Origin: Microthrixaceae bacterium
Lineage (GTDB): Bacteria > Actinomycetota > Acidimicrobiia > Acidimicrobiales > Acidimicrobilacustridaceae
Reading direction: 5' to 3'
NCBI GenBank assembly: GCA_947449015.1
Contig: CANFQA010000022.1
Span: forward strand, 1-42,689
Length of the DNA stretch: 42,689 nucleotides
Shown here: positions 1-7,902 of the stretch, piece after piece
Position numbering within the stretch: position 1 is the stretch's first letter
How the letters are laid out: each line of letters opens with the position of its first letter
Translations under genes and position numbers: made by a program
Notes under the pieces: generated by a model
What the model was told of the DNA's origin: nothing
Databases searched by the model: none
What the model saw: the letters and a program-made list of their open reading frames with translations, nothing else

Positions 1-119
1 CCGATGGTGACGGTGTCGAACCCGGCCTCTTCAGCAATCCTGGCGAGCTCGAAAGTTTCGCGATACGGATCAGCGGCGCCATCGTCTTTCAACAGAGGGA
101 GCGAAAGGGAGAACTTCAT
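1..119 (-). CDS. Luciferase-like (F420-type) oxidoreductase, N-terminal fragment
   Basis: Only the first 39 codons are inside the window; the gene runs off the left edge. The reading begins MKFSLSLPLL, followed by a segment of the type RETFELARIAEEAGFDTVTIG, the typical first beta-strand and helix of the luciferase-like monooxygenase (LLM) TIM barrel. Many actinobacterial members use coenzyme F420; that cofactor is inferred, because no cofactor residues are visible here. The ATG overlaps the stop of the upstream SDR gene by four bases (ATGA), so the two are probably translationally coupled in one minus-strand operon with the enoyl-CoA hydratase/isomerase homologue. Confidence 0.75.
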   Translation of the reverse strand, partial: MKFSLSLPLLKDDGAADPYRETFELARIAEEAGFDTVTI

Positions 120-1003
120 GGTTCGAAGGGGCCTTTGCCCATCTGGTCACGCACGGTCATGACTGGGGGATTGGTGAGCGATCGGCGCTGCCAGTTGGCG
201 CCATCGACGACCAAGGTATGTCCGCTGATAAATCGGGCATAGGGCGACGCAAGGAATGTGGCTGCCCAACCGAGTTCTCGGGGGCGACCGACGCGCAGTG
301 CGGGCTGGCAGAGGTCCTTGTCGTTGGTGCGGGAGAGGTTGCCCTGAATGTCGGCTGTCATGTCCTCATGAGGAAAAAGCCCGGGCACCAGACCGTTGAC
401 CTGAATGCCATACGGGCCCCATTCCACCGCAAGGGTTTCGACCATGTTCTTCACGCCGGCTTTGGCCGCCGCGCTATGCGCGAATCCCGGTCCGCCTGTC
501 CATGCATAGGAGGCACCCACGTTGATGATTGAGGCGGGCGTGTTTGCATCGAGGTGACGACGAGCGAACTCGCGGGCACAGAAGTAGGTGCCGTTGAGGG
601 TGATGTCGACCACTGTGCGCCAGGCATTGGGGCTCATGTCCTCGGCCGGAACCGGGAAGTTGGCTGCCGCGTTATTGATGAGCACATCGGGAAGACCGAA
701 TGCGGCCTCGGCGGCATCGAACGCAGCGGCAATCTGCTCGGGCTCGCGAATATCGCAGACCACGGTGAGCACTGGGGCGCCAAGTTCACCCATCGCGTTC
801 TCGGCAGCTTCCAGATGCTCAGGCTTGCGACTGGCGACAACGATGCTGGCGCCGAGTCGTGCGAATTCGGTGGCGATGGCCCGGCCGAGACCAGTGCCGC
901 CGCCAGTGATGAACACGACCTTTCCGTCGTAGGTGCCGGCGGGAAGGGCTATGGCGCCGAGGTCCGGTGCATCGGTCAGGCCGATCGGTTCTGAAGTGGA
1001 CAT
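116..1003 (-). CDS. SDR-family oxidoreductase, 2,4-dienoyl-CoA reductase-like
   Basis: A 295-residue short-chain dehydrogenase/reductase. The Rossmann glycine motif TGGGTGLGRAIA lies at about residues 33-44, an NNAAANF segment at about 110-116, and the candidate catalytic pair is Tyr166 and Lys181. The Tyr-to-Lys distance is 15 residues rather than the classical YxxxK, and Lys lies in SAAAKAGV. This arrangement, with the NAA-NF segment, resembles the mitochondrial 2,4-dienoyl-CoA reductase subfamily. The likely reaction is NADPH-dependent reduction of a dienoyl-CoA or similar enoyl thioester in the cytosol. The start at 1003 is chosen because a GAGGTAG ribosome-binding site precedes it; a longer reading exists but would overlap the upstream gene. 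It begins one base after the stop of the isomerase/hydratase gene. Exact substrate is uncertain. Confidence 0.85.
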   Translation of the reverse strand: MSTSEPIGLTDAPDLGAIALPAGTYDGKVVFITGGGTGLGRAIATEFARLGASIVVASRKPEHLEAAENAMGELGAPVLTVVCDIREPEQIAAAFDAAEAAFGLPDVLINNAAANFPVPAEDMSPNAWRTVVDITLNGTYFCAREFARRHLDANTPASIINVGASYAWTGGPGFAHSAAAKAGVKNMVETLAVEWGPYGIQVNGLVPGLFPHEDMTADIQGNLSRTNDKDLCQPALRVGRPRELGWAATFLASPYARFISGHTLVVDGANWQRRSLTNPPVMTVRDQMGKGPFEP

Positions 1004-1004
1004 G

Positions 1005-1784
1005 TCAGCTACCTCGATAGCTCGGTGTTCGGTCCTCGGCGCGTGCGGCTCGGAACTCGGCGAAATCATCGGACTTGTGAATGAACGTCTGGTAGATGAG
1101 TTCATCGGCCATCGAGGAGCGCACCGCGGTGTCAGCAAGATGGGAGATCACCCGACGCGCCATCTTGATGGTGACCTCGGGAGCTGCCGCGATCTTCTCC
1201 GCCATCTCTCGGGCGGTGGCGTCAAGTTCGTCGCGCGACACGATGCGCGAGATCACACCGAGAGCGAGGGCTTCCCGAGCGTCAAGGGATCGGCCGGTGA
1301 GGACCATGTCGCTGACGACACCGTGCCCGCACATCTGGAAGAGGCGGGCCACGCCCCCGGTGTCCGGGATGACTCCGTGCGTGGTCTCGGGAAGCATGAA
1401 ACGCGCGTCATCGGCGGCGATCCGGATATCGCACAGCAGCGCCCGCTGGAACGAGCCGCCAATGGCCCAACCCTGGATGGGCACGATGATCGGAATATCA
1501 AGATCGAGGATCTGCAGAATTCCGGTGTGGCCGCGGCTCATCAATTCGTGGTGCGTGAGTTCGACCTGTTGACCACCAATGGCCGATACGTCGCGACCGC
1601 TCGACCAGGAGTGTCCTTCGCCACGCCAGATGACGCAGCGCAGTTCGCGCCGGAGACGGATCTCGCCGAGGATGTCGAACAATTGCGCATCCATCGAATC
1701 GGAGAACGCGTTGCGCATTTCCTGGTTGTCATTGGTGATGATGGCGATCGCCCCATCGAACTCGACTGTCACCTGTCCGCTCAT
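1005..1784 (-). CDS. Enoyl-CoA hydratase/isomerase (crotonase) family protein
   Basis: A 259-residue crotonase-fold protein, the usual length for the family. The oxyanion-hole region is SSGRDVSAI (about 61-69) and the substrate-pocket segment is GWAIGGSFQRALLCD (about 105-119). Of the two glutamates used by enoyl-CoA hydratases (Glu144 and Glu164 of the rat enzyme), the first aligns with Gln113 and the second with Glu133, with the 20-residue spacing kept. Loss of the first and retention of the second is the pattern of delta3,delta2-enoyl-CoA isomerases, so isomerase activity is more likely than hydration; this is inference. The start ATG has a GGGGGG ribosome-binding site. It is followed after one base by the dienoyl-CoA-reductase-like SDR, which suggests an auxiliary beta-oxidation module for unsaturated acyl-CoAs. 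Confidence 0.85.
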   Translation of the reverse strand: MSGQVTVEFDGAIAIITNDNQEMRNAFSDSMDAQLFDILGEIRLRRELRCVIWRGEGHSWSSGRDVSAIGGQQVELTHHELMSRGHTGILQILDLDIPIIVPIQGWAIGGSFQRALLCDIRIAADDARFMLPETTHGVIPDTGGVARLFQMCGHGVVSDMVLTGRSLDAREALALGVISRIVSRDELDATAREMAEKIAAAPEVTIKMARRVISHLADTAVRSSMADELIYQTFIHKSDDFAEFRAARAEDRTPSYRGS

Positions 1785-1907
1785 GTCCCCCCAAGCGTCG
1801 TTCGGATCCGTTGCAGTCTTGCCGACGCGAGGAGGACGGGCGAATGGCCACGCGGCCTTTCGGATCGTGATACCCATTGCGGCGAGAACAATTGAGGGGG
1901 AGAGCTG

Positions 1908-2768
1908 ATGAAGTGGACCATTGGTGAGGTCACGATCACGAAGGTTGCGGAGATGGAGCAGCCGCTGCCATTGGCCGGGCTCCTGCCGAACGCCACCATT
2001 GAGGCGCTCGAACCTCATAAGGAATGGCTCCAGCCGCATTTCATCGATGACGAGGGCATGACATCGCTGTCCATCCACGCACTCATCATCGAGAGCGACG
2101 GACTTCGCATCCTTGTCGACACCTGCGTGGGTGATCGAGATGTTCCCGGCATCCCGGGATTTCATGGCGACCCCGCGTTCCCGGATCGTCTCGCAGCCGC
2201 TGGTCATCCGGTCGAATCGATCGACATCGTGTGCTGTACCCATCTTCATTTCGATCATGTGGGCTGGAACACTCGCCCCGAAGGCGATCGACAGGTACCC
2301 ACGTTCCCCAACGCCAGGTATTTGTTCTGTCGCACTGAACACGATCACTGGATGGACATCACTGATGATGGCTATGCCTCCACAATCGCCGACACTGTGA
2401 CCCCGATCATGGAAGCCGGTCTCGCCGATCTCGTTGATCCAGATCATGTGGTGACAAGTTCGGTCCGGTTCATTGCGACCCATGGGCATTCGCCCGGACA
2501 TATGTCGGTGCTGATCGAATCCAATGGCGAGCGAGCTTTAATCACCGGAGACGCCACCCACCATCCGGTGCAGTGGGCCGAACCAGCATGGGGCATGGCT
2601 GCCGATTGGGACGGGGCAATGGGTACCCGAACTCGGGAGTCTTTGCGAGACGAATTCGGCGATTCCGGCACGCTGGTACTGGGCACTCACTACGCCGCGC
2701 CCAGTGCCGGCCACATTGTGTCGGTCGACGGAGCCTGGCGGTTCGTCGCGCAGCCCGTCGGGCCGTAG
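1908..2768 (+). CDS. Metallo-beta-lactamase-fold hydrolase
   Basis: A 286-residue MBL-fold protein. The metal-binding motif THLHFDHVGWN (H-x-H-x-D-H) is at about residues 110-120, a second metal histidine lies in ATHGHSPGHMSV, and a final GTHYAAPSAGHI segment near the C-terminus fits the last metal ligand. Such enzymes bind two metal ions and hydrolyse lactones, thioesters or phosphodiesters; the closest look is to the AHL-lactonase-like branch, but the substrate cannot be read from sequence. A GAGGGGGAGAG ribosome-binding site precedes the ATG. It is divergent from the crotonase/SDR operon, with 123 bp between starts, and ends 9 bp before metG. I saw no convincing promoter hexamers in that divergent gap. 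Confidence 0.85.
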   Translation: MKWTIGEVTITKVAEMEQPLPLAGLLPNATIEALEPHKEWLQPHFIDDEGMTSLSIHALIIESDGLRILVDTCVGDRDVPGIPGFHGDPAFPDRLAAAGHPVESIDIVCCTHLHFDHVGWNTRPEGDRQVPTFPNARYLFCRTEHDHWMDITDDGYASTIADTVTPIMEAGLADLVDPDHVVTSSVRFIATHGHSPGHMSVLIESNGERALITGDATHHPVQWAEPAWGMAADWDGAMGTRTRESLRDEFGDSGTLVLGTHYAAPSAGHIVSVDGAWRFVAQPVGP

Positions 2769-2771
2769 CCT
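2766..2771 (+). promoter_or_regulatory. Candidate -10 element for leaderless metG
   Basis: TAGCCT ends 6 bases before the GTG start of metG, so a transcript starting 6-7 bases downstream would begin at the start codon. A weak TTCGTC hexamer lies 17 bp upstream. The bases between (GAAGGG) could instead act as a ribosome-binding site on a read-through transcript. Inference from spacing only. Confidence 0.3.
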
Positions 2772-2777
2772 GAAGGG

Positions 2778-4292
2778 GTGTCCAACCCCTTCTACGTGAC
2801 CACGCCGATCTACTACGTCAACGACGTACCCCATATCGGTCACGCCTACACCACCGTTACCGCCGACGCGCTTGCCCGTTGGCATCGCCTGCTTGGTGAC
2901 GACGTCTTTTTCCTCACCGGCACAGATGAGCACGGGCTGAAAATCCAGCGCTCGGCCGAAGCCAATGGCATGACACCGCTCGAGCAGGCCGATGCCACCA
3001 GCGCTCGGTTCCGTGAGGTCTGGCAGATGCTGAACATCAGCAATGATGATTTCATCCGCACCACCGAGCCCCGTCACATTGCGTCGGTGCAGACCTTCAT
3101 GCAGTCCATCTTCGACAACGGCTTCATTCGCAAGGGGACCTATTCCGGTCAGTACTGCGTGCCCTGCGAGGCCTATTACAACGACGATGATCTCGTCGAG
3201 GGCAACTGTCCGATCCATGGGAGACCGGTCGAGTGGCTCGAGGAGGACAACTGGTTCTTCGAACTCTCGAAGTTCGAGCAGCCCCTGCTTGATTGGTACG
3301 CCGCCAATCCCGACTGCGTGCATCCATTGGGCAAGCGCAACGAGGCTCTCGGCATCATCAAGCAGGGACTCGAAGATGTGTCGGTTTCACGCACATCGAT
3401 CTCCTGGGGTGTGCCGGTGCCCTGGGACGAGGGTCATGTCTTCTACGTCTGGTACGACGCGTTGATTAACTACGCCACCGCTATCGGGTACGGCACCGAT
3501 ACCGAACGCTTCAATCGCTTCTGGCCGGCAGTGCATCAACTGCTCGGCAAAGACATCCTTCGATTCCACTGTGTGTATTGGCCAGCTATGTGTCTGGCTG
3601 CCGGACTCGAACCGCCGGCGCGCCTCGGTGTGCACGGGTTCCTGCTTGTCGGCGGCGAGAAGATGTCGAAAACCCGACTCAATCAGATCTTCCCGGCTGA
3701 TCTCGTGGCCGATTTCGGCGTCGACGGGTTCCGGTATCACTTCCTGCGCGACAACTCCTTCGGTCCTGATGGCGATTTCTCCTATGAGTCCATGGTCACT
3801 CGCTACAACACCGACCTCGCCAACAACTTCGGCAACCTGCTCTCACGAGTAGCGACCGTGGTGGGCAAGAAGTGTGACGGCATCGGTCCCGCCCCTGCTG
3901 CCGACTCGCCATTGGCTGAAGTTGCCGCCGAAAGTCTGCGGGATGCCTCCGCAGCATGGGAGGCGCTTGCGCCCAGCGCAGCATTGGATGCCACCTGGCG
4001 GCTCATTGGTGCTGCCAACGCCCATCTTGAGAACAACGAACCATGGAAGATGGAACCAGGACCGGCGCTCGATGCGGTCATGGGCGACGCGCTCGAGGTA
4101 CTGCGCATCGTGTGCATTCTTGCCACCCCGGCGATGCCGGAGACCTGTGCCCATGTCTGGGCGCGCCTCGGTCTGGCTGGCACGCCAGACGAACAACGAC
4201 TTCCCGAGGCTGCGGCATGGGGCGGATACCCCGGTGGTCTCCCGGTCATCAAGGGCGATCCGCTCTTCCCGCGGATGAGTCCTCCGAAGTAG
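2778..4292 (+). CDS. metG: Methionyl-tRNA synthetase
   Basis: A 504-residue class I aminoacyl-tRNA synthetase that charges tRNA-Met and initiator tRNA in the cytosol. The HIGH motif is PHIGH (residues 18-22) and the KMSKS loop is KMSKT (about 295-299). The connective-peptide insert has CVPCEAYY and CPIHGRPVEW, so it keeps one C-x2-C pair and a second partial Cys/His knuckle. The length is that of the short MetG type without a C-terminal EMAP/tRNA-binding domain. GTG is the start; reading begins MSNPFYVTTPIYYVND, as expected for the family. It is followed by tatD after 5 bp, the same order as in mycobacteria (metS-tatD-rpfB-ksgA-ispE). Confidence 0.97.
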   Translation: MSNPFYVTTPIYYVNDVPHIGHAYTTVTADALARWHRLLGDDVFFLTGTDEHGLKIQRSAEANGMTPLEQADATSARFREVWQMLNISNDDFIRTTEPRHIASVQTFMQSIFDNGFIRKGTYSGQYCVPCEAYYNDDDLVEGNCPIHGRPVEWLEEDNWFFELSKFEQPLLDWYAANPDCVHPLGKRNEALGIIKQGLEDVSVSRTSISWGVPVPWDEGHVFYVWYDALINYATAIGYGTDTERFNRFWPAVHQLLGKDILRFHCVYWPAMCLAAGLEPPARLGVHGFLLVGGEKMSKTRLNQIFPADLVADFGVDGFRYHFLRDNSFGPDGDFSYESMVTRYNTDLANNFGNLLSRVATVVGKKCDGIGPAPAADSPLAEVAAESLRDASAAWEALAPSAALDATWRLIGAANAHLENNEPWKMEPGPALDAVMGDALEVLRIVCILATPAMPETCAHVWARLGLAGTPDEQRLPEAAAWGGYPGGLPVIKGDPLFPRMSPPK

Positions 4293-4297
4293 TCCTC

Positions 4298-5065
4298 ATG
4301 GCACTGCGCTGGATCGACGATCACTGTCATCTCGACCGTTCCGACGAGTCATCGCCCGCGGTAGAGGAGTTGCTCGCCGCGGCTCGGGCCGCCGGGGTCG
4401 AACGCTGCATCACCGTCGGATGTGATCTCGCTACATCGATCGAGGGCATCGCTGTGGCCCGTGCGAATGAAGGTGTGTGGGCCACTGTTGGCGTCCACCC
4501 CCATGAAGCCTCGAGTGGCCTTGCCGGCATTGAGGAGTTGCTTGCCGCGCCCGAAGTTGTGGCTGTGGGGGAGTGTGGTTTCGATCTCCACTATGAGCAT
4601 TCGCCCCGCGATGCCCAGGCCGAGGTGTTTGCTGCGCAGATCGAACTGGCGAAGACTCACGATCTCGCGCTTGTTGTGCATACCCGCTCAGCCTGGTCAG
4701 AGACCTTCGCCATGTTTGATGAGGTGGGCATTCCCGACCGGACAGTCATTCACTGCTTCACCGGTGGACCCGACGAAGCCCGTCGTTGCCTTGATCTCGG
4801 GGCCTATCTCTCGTTCAGCGGCATCATCACGTTCAAAGGTGCACCCGAGGTACGAGAGGCCGCGGCATTGTGCCCGATCGACCGGGTACTGGTGGAGACC
4901 GATGCTCCATGGCTGGCCCCGGTGCCCCATCGCGGTCGTTCCAATCAGCCTGCCTATGTGACGTTGGTCGCCGAGACGGTCGCCGATGCCATGGGAGCGC
5001 AGCTCGGCGCACTGGCAGAAGCCACCTGGACCAATGCCGCTCGGGTCTATCGCCTTCCAGAGTGA
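4298..5065 (+). CDS. tatD: TatD-family metal-dependent DNase
   Basis: A 255-residue TIM-barrel hydrolase of the TatD family, which are divalent-metal 3'-5' DNases. Visible signatures are the N-terminal DDHCHLD metal ligands, GVHPHEA, GECGFDLHY, the VVHTRSA and HCFTG strands, and the C-terminal VETDAPWLAP motif with the catalytic aspartate. The start ATG at 4298 gives MALRWIDDHCHLD; an upstream in-frame extension runs through the end of metG and is rejected. The gene starts 5 bp after the metG stop, so the two are probably co-transcribed. Confidence 0.95.
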   Translation: MALRWIDDHCHLDRSDESSPAVEELLAAARAAGVERCITVGCDLATSIEGIAVARANEGVWATVGVHPHEASSGLAGIEELLAAPEVVAVGECGFDLHYEHSPRDAQAEVFAAQIELAKTHDLALVVHTRSAWSETFAMFDEVGIPDRTVIHCFTGGPDEARRCLDLGAYLSFSGIITFKGAPEVREAAALCPIDRVLVETDAPWLAPVPHRGRSNQPAYVTLVAETVADAMGAQLGALAEATWTNAARVYRLPE

Positions 5066-5153
5066 GGTTCCTGCCCTGACTGGGTTCGGCGGCATTGGTT
5101 CCAAACTCAGGTCTACTGCTATGCGACCGAGTGCATGATCATGCAGTGAAAAG

Positions 5154-5182
5154 TTGCGGTTGTGTGACAGTCCTCCTACGGT
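5154..5182 (+). promoter_or_regulatory. Candidate sigma70-type promoter for leaderless rpf-like gene
   Basis: TTGCGG (5154-5159) and TACGGT (5177-5182) are separated by exactly 17 bp. The -10 hexamer ends 6 bases before the GTG at 5189, so the predicted transcript begins at the start codon. This is the best-formed promoter I saw in the window. Confidence 0.5.
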
Positions 5183-5188
5183 GACCCC

Positions 5189-5896
5189 GTGGCTCCGGGC
5201 GGAGTCAGGGGCTTCGCGTCGATGTGCGTTCGCCAGTTCGGCCCGGGCTTGTCCTATCCCCGAGCGAAGGCGTCTGTCCTGTCCTCCACCCCCGCAACCT
5301 TGCAGCGCACTCTCACCTTGGCCGTTGTGGCCACCATCGTGTGTGCGCCGCTGCTGCTGCTTGATCTCATCTGGTCCTCGGGGCCGTCGTCGAAGGTCGT
5401 GCCGGTGGCCGGGGCTGCTGTGACCGAACTGCTCCCTGCCCCTGAGCCCGAGGGTGTGGCGGTGACAACCACGATCACCATCGTTCCCGTCACGACCACG
5501 ACCGCGGCATCGACCAGCGCATCACCAACCTCGACTGCCCGAGTGGCGTCTGCACAGTCCTGGTCGGCGCCGGCTCCTGCGCCCACAACGACCGCCGCTC
5601 CGCCGCCCCCACCGGTTACCGCACCGCCGGCAATCTCGAGTTCTGATGCCGAGTTCCTTGCCTGTGTTCGAAGCCGGGAGTCCGGCGGTAATTACGCCAT
5701 TGTCGATGGTTCGGGCAACTACATGGGCGCCTATCAGTTCTCCCAGTCCACCTGGAATTCCATCGCCTCCCGGGCTGGACGAGCCGATTTGGTTGGTGTC
5801 GCGCCCAACACGGTGTCGCCGGCCGATCAGGATGCAATCGCGTATGCCACCCTCGCCATCAGCGGTCGTTCGCCCTGGGGTGGAATCTGCGGCTGA
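5189..5896 (+). CDS. Resuscitation-promoting factor-like transglycosylase
   Basis: A 235-residue exported or membrane-anchored protein. A hydrophobic segment at about 41-62 (TLTLAVVATIVCAPLLLLDL) acts as signal/anchor. A low-complexity Thr/Ala/Pro linker (about 90-150) leads to a C-terminal Rpf-type lysozyme-like domain (about 153-235). The domain contains ESGGNY with the putative catalytic Glu164, then MGAYQFSQSTWN, and a Cys pair (Cys159 and Cys234) likely to form a disulfide. Such enzymes cleave peptidoglycan glycan strands and promote regrowth of dormant actinobacterial cells. GTG 5189 is chosen because a promoter sits immediately upstream; ATG 5222 is an alternative start. It lies between tatD and rsmA, the position of rpfB in mycobacteria, but lacks RpfB's DUF348/G5 domains. 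Confidence 0.88.
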   Translation: MAPGGVRGFASMCVRQFGPGLSYPRAKASVLSSTPATLQRTLTLAVVATIVCAPLLLLDLIWSSGPSSKVVPVAGAAVTELLPAPEPEGVAVTTTITIVPVTTTTAASTSASPTSTARVASAQSWSAPAPAPTTTAAPPPPPVTAPPAISSSDAEFLACVRSRESGGNYAIVDGSGNYMGAYQFSQSTWNSIASRAGRADLVGVAPNTVSPADQDAIAYATLAISGRSPWGGICG

Positions 5897-5927
5897 TCGA
5901 CCTCGCAATCAGTGCGAGGCTGATGCG

Positions 5928-6749
5928 GTGACATTGACGCATCGCGAGATCACTGAATTGCTGGGTCGTCATGGACTGAGCCCCAGTCGCGCACTCGGGC
6001 AGAACTTCGTCGCCGACCCCAACACCGTCCGTCGCATTGTGCGACTCGCCGGTGTGGGTGCCGGCGATCCGGTGGTTGAAATCGGTCCTGGCGTGGGCTC
6101 ACTCACCACTGCGCTCTGCGAGGCCGGTGCTGAGGTTCTCGCTGTGGAGCTCGATCGTCATCTGCTCCCGGTGCTCGCCGAGGTGGTGGAGCCGTTGGGG
6201 GTTCGTGTCGTGCATGGTGACGCGCTCGAGGTTGATTGGACCTCACTGCTGGCCGCCCATGACAACTGGACCCTTGTGGCCAACCTTCCATATAACGTCG
6301 CCACCACCATCGTGCTGCAGTTACTTGATGATGCCCCGGCGATCGGCACCATGCTCGTGATGGTGCAGCGTGAGGTGGGGGAGCGTCTTGCCGCCCCGCC
6401 CGGGTCGGGGACCTACGGCATTCCTTCCGTGAAATTGGCGCTTTCGGCCACAGCTGAGGTGGTGGGGAAAGTGCCGGCCACCGTGTTCATCCCGCAACCG
6501 CGGGTGGAGTCAGCGTTAGTGCGTATCACTCGACGACGCGAACCGATCGTCAGTGTCGATCACGATGAACTGATGCGTCTGGTGCGAACCGCATTCGGCC
6601 AGCGACGCAAAATGCTGCGCCGGTCGCTGGCCGCCGTGGTCACCCCCGAACATTTCGAACGTGCCGGAGTTTCGCCCGAGGATCGACCTGAACAGCTCGG
6701 TGTTGCCCAGTGGGATGCGCTCACCGCCGCAGTCCTCGGCGATCGGTGA
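5928..6749 (+). CDS. rsmA: 16S rRNA (adenine1518-N6/adenine1519-N6) dimethyltransferase
   Basis: A 273-residue KsgA/RsmA methyltransferase that dimethylates the two adjacent adenosines in helix 45 of 16S rRNA during 30S maturation. The N-terminus reads ALGQNFVADPNTVRRIV, the SAM-binding motif is VVEIGPGVGSLT, and the catalytic NLPY motif appears as ANLPYNVAT; the C-terminal helical domain includes FGQRRKMLRRSL. The GTG start at 5928 follows a GAGG ribosome-binding site at good spacing; a longer open frame upstream overlaps the rpf-like gene out of frame and is not used. It is followed by ispE with a gap of 10 bp. Confidence 0.96.
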   Translation: MTLTHREITELLGRHGLSPSRALGQNFVADPNTVRRIVRLAGVGAGDPVVEIGPGVGSLTTALCEAGAEVLAVELDRHLLPVLAEVVEPLGVRVVHGDALEVDWTSLLAAHDNWTLVANLPYNVATTIVLQLLDDAPAIGTMLVMVQREVGERLAAPPGSGTYGIPSVKLALSATAEVVGKVPATVFIPQPRVESALVRITRRREPIVSVDHDELMRLVRTAFGQRRKMLRRSLAAVVTPEHFERAGVSPEDRPEQLGVAQWDALTAAVLGDR

Positions 6750-6759
6750 CGAAGCGACA

Positions 6760-7506
6760 ATGATGACGGCGATGGAAAACGAGCCTGCTGAGGAGATCCT
6801 CTTCGCACCCGCGAAGCTGACGCTCTCGCTGCGAATCCTCGGGGTTCGTCCTGATGGGTATCACCTGATTGATGCCGAGATGGTTTCGCTCGATGTTGGA
6901 GACGAACTGCGCATGTGTGCCGGTGACGATCTCACGGCGATCGATGCGATTTCGGGAACAACGCTGGATTTGGGAGCAATCGAGGACAACCTCATCACCC
7001 GTGCGCTGCGGATGGTTGATCAGCGCCGATCGGTGGTGGTGTCCAAGCGCATCCCCGCCGGTGCCGGACTGGGCGGAGGCTCGGCCGATGCTGCTGCTGT
7101 GCTGCGCTGGGCGGGGTTCGCCGATCGTGAACGTGCCGCCGCGCTGGGTGCTGATGTGCCGTTCTGCATGCTCGGTGGCCGGGCCCGAGTCACGGGGATC
7201 GGCGAGATCATCGAGCCGCTAACCCAAGTTGACCAGGTACTCACACTGCTGACCCCGCCGCTGTCATGCTCAACGCCTGCGGTCTATCGGGCATGGGACG
7301 AACTCGGCGGACCACATGGCGACCATGGAAATGACCTTGAGCCGGCAGCACTGCTGGTTGCACCGCAGCTCGCTCACTGGCGTGATCAGCTCGCTGCGGT
7401 CAGCGGTCAACGCCCTCGTTTGGCCGGCTCGGGCTCGACCTGGTTCGTCGAAGGGGCATTCCCCGGTGACGGCCGAGTCGTGGTGCGAACCACACCACCG
7501 ACCTGA
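6760..7506 (+). CDS. ispE: 4-diphosphocytidyl-2-C-methyl-D-erythritol kinase
   Basis: A GHMP-family kinase of the MEP isoprenoid pathway that phosphorylates CDP-methylerythritol. Motifs are APAKLTLSLRILGVRPDGYH at the N-terminus, the ATP-binding IPAGAGLGGGSADAAAVLR, and the C-terminal LAGSGSTWFVEG loop. At 248 residues it is shorter than the E. coli (about 283) and mycobacterial (about 306) enzymes; the region between the central kinase motif and the C-terminal motif is compact, but the three GHMP motifs are all present. The start is one of ATG 6760, 6763 or 6772; 6760 is the first ATG after the rsmA stop and no ribosome-binding site decides between them. Confidence 0.93.
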   Translation: MMTAMENEPAEEILFAPAKLTLSLRILGVRPDGYHLIDAEMVSLDVGDELRMCAGDDLTAIDAISGTTLDLGAIEDNLITRALRMVDQRRSVVVSKRIPAGAGLGGGSADAAAVLRWAGFADRERAAALGADVPFCMLGGRARVTGIGEIIEPLTQVDQVLTLLTPPLSCSTPAVYRAWDELGGPHGDHGNDLEPAALLVAPQLAHWRDQLAAVSGQRPRLAGSGSTWFVEGAFPGDGRVVVRTTPPT

Positions 7507-7577
7507 AGTTCTCGAACCGTCTGACATTGCTGCTGCATTGGATGGCCGCGTGTGGCCGCCAGAGACCCCACGCGGGA

Positions 7578-7601
7578 CCACCCGGCGTCATCGCCGGGTG
7601 G
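7578..7601. terminator. Perfect 10-bp hairpin between convergent ispE and bS22 genes
   Basis: CCACCCGGCG, loop TCAT, then CGCCGGGTGG: a perfect 10-bp stem with a 4-base loop. It lies 72 bp after the ispE stop and 22 bp after the bS22 stop, so it can act as a bidirectional terminator. There is no T-run on either side, so termination would be of the GC-hairpin type common in actinobacteria. Confidence 0.6.
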
Positions 7602-7623
7602 AGACCGAAGAACGTCGGAGAAA

Positions 7624-7725
7624 TTACTTGCCGGCGGCGCGGCGCTGGAAGCGAGTTCGCTTCAGCATCTTCTTGTGCTTCTTCTTGCGCATGCGCTTAC
7701 GGCGCTTCTTGATGAGAGATCCCAT
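7624..7725 (-). CDS. Small ribosomal subunit protein bS22 (AURKAIP1/COX24 domain)
   Basis: A 33-residue, extremely basic peptide beginning [19 protein letters not shown] and ending with QRRAAGK. It matches the actinobacterial 30S protein bS22 seen in mycobacterial ribosomes (same length, same [12 protein letters not shown] start, AURKAIP1/COX24 domain). It binds 16S rRNA in the small subunit. The gene is too short for ordinary ORF cut-offs. No strong Shine-Dalgarno is seen; a TAAGGT hexamer ends 9 bases upstream of the ATG. It is convergent with ispE across a GC-rich hairpin. Presence of this protein is strong support for an actinobacterial host. Confidence 0.93.
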   Translation of the reverse strand: MGSLIKKRRKRMRKKKHKKMLKRTRFQRRAAGK

Positions 7726-7799
7726 GAGGCGGTGACCTTAGCGTTCGTCGGTGGATGGTGCGAAACGGGCATTGGGGTGCGGGACCCTAACGATCCGAG

Positions 7800-7871
7800 C
7801 TCGGGGGCAGGGACTCGAACCCCGAAGACCAGGACCAAAACCTGGCGTGTTGCCAATTACACCACCCCCGA
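7800..7871 (-). tRNA. tRNA-Gln (anticodon UUG)
   Basis: A 72-nt cloverleaf on the minus strand. The acceptor stem pairs TCGGGGG with CCCCCGA and is followed by discriminator G. The anticodon stem is CCAGG/CCTGG around loop TTTTGGT, giving anticodon TTG. The T arm contains GGTTCGAGTCC. CCA is not encoded. A TACGGT hexamer 12 bases upstream (minus strand, 7889-7884) could be its -10 element. Confidence 0.96.
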
Positions 7872-7902
7872 AGGGCACCGCTGACCGTACTAGAAAGAGG
7901 TG

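Noticed and set aside
1785-2501. Minus-strand open frame continuing upstream of the crotonase gene
   Set aside because: It lies antisense across the metallo-beta-lactamase-fold gene, which has intact metal motifs; the crotonase family start fits ATG 1784 with its own ribosome-binding site.
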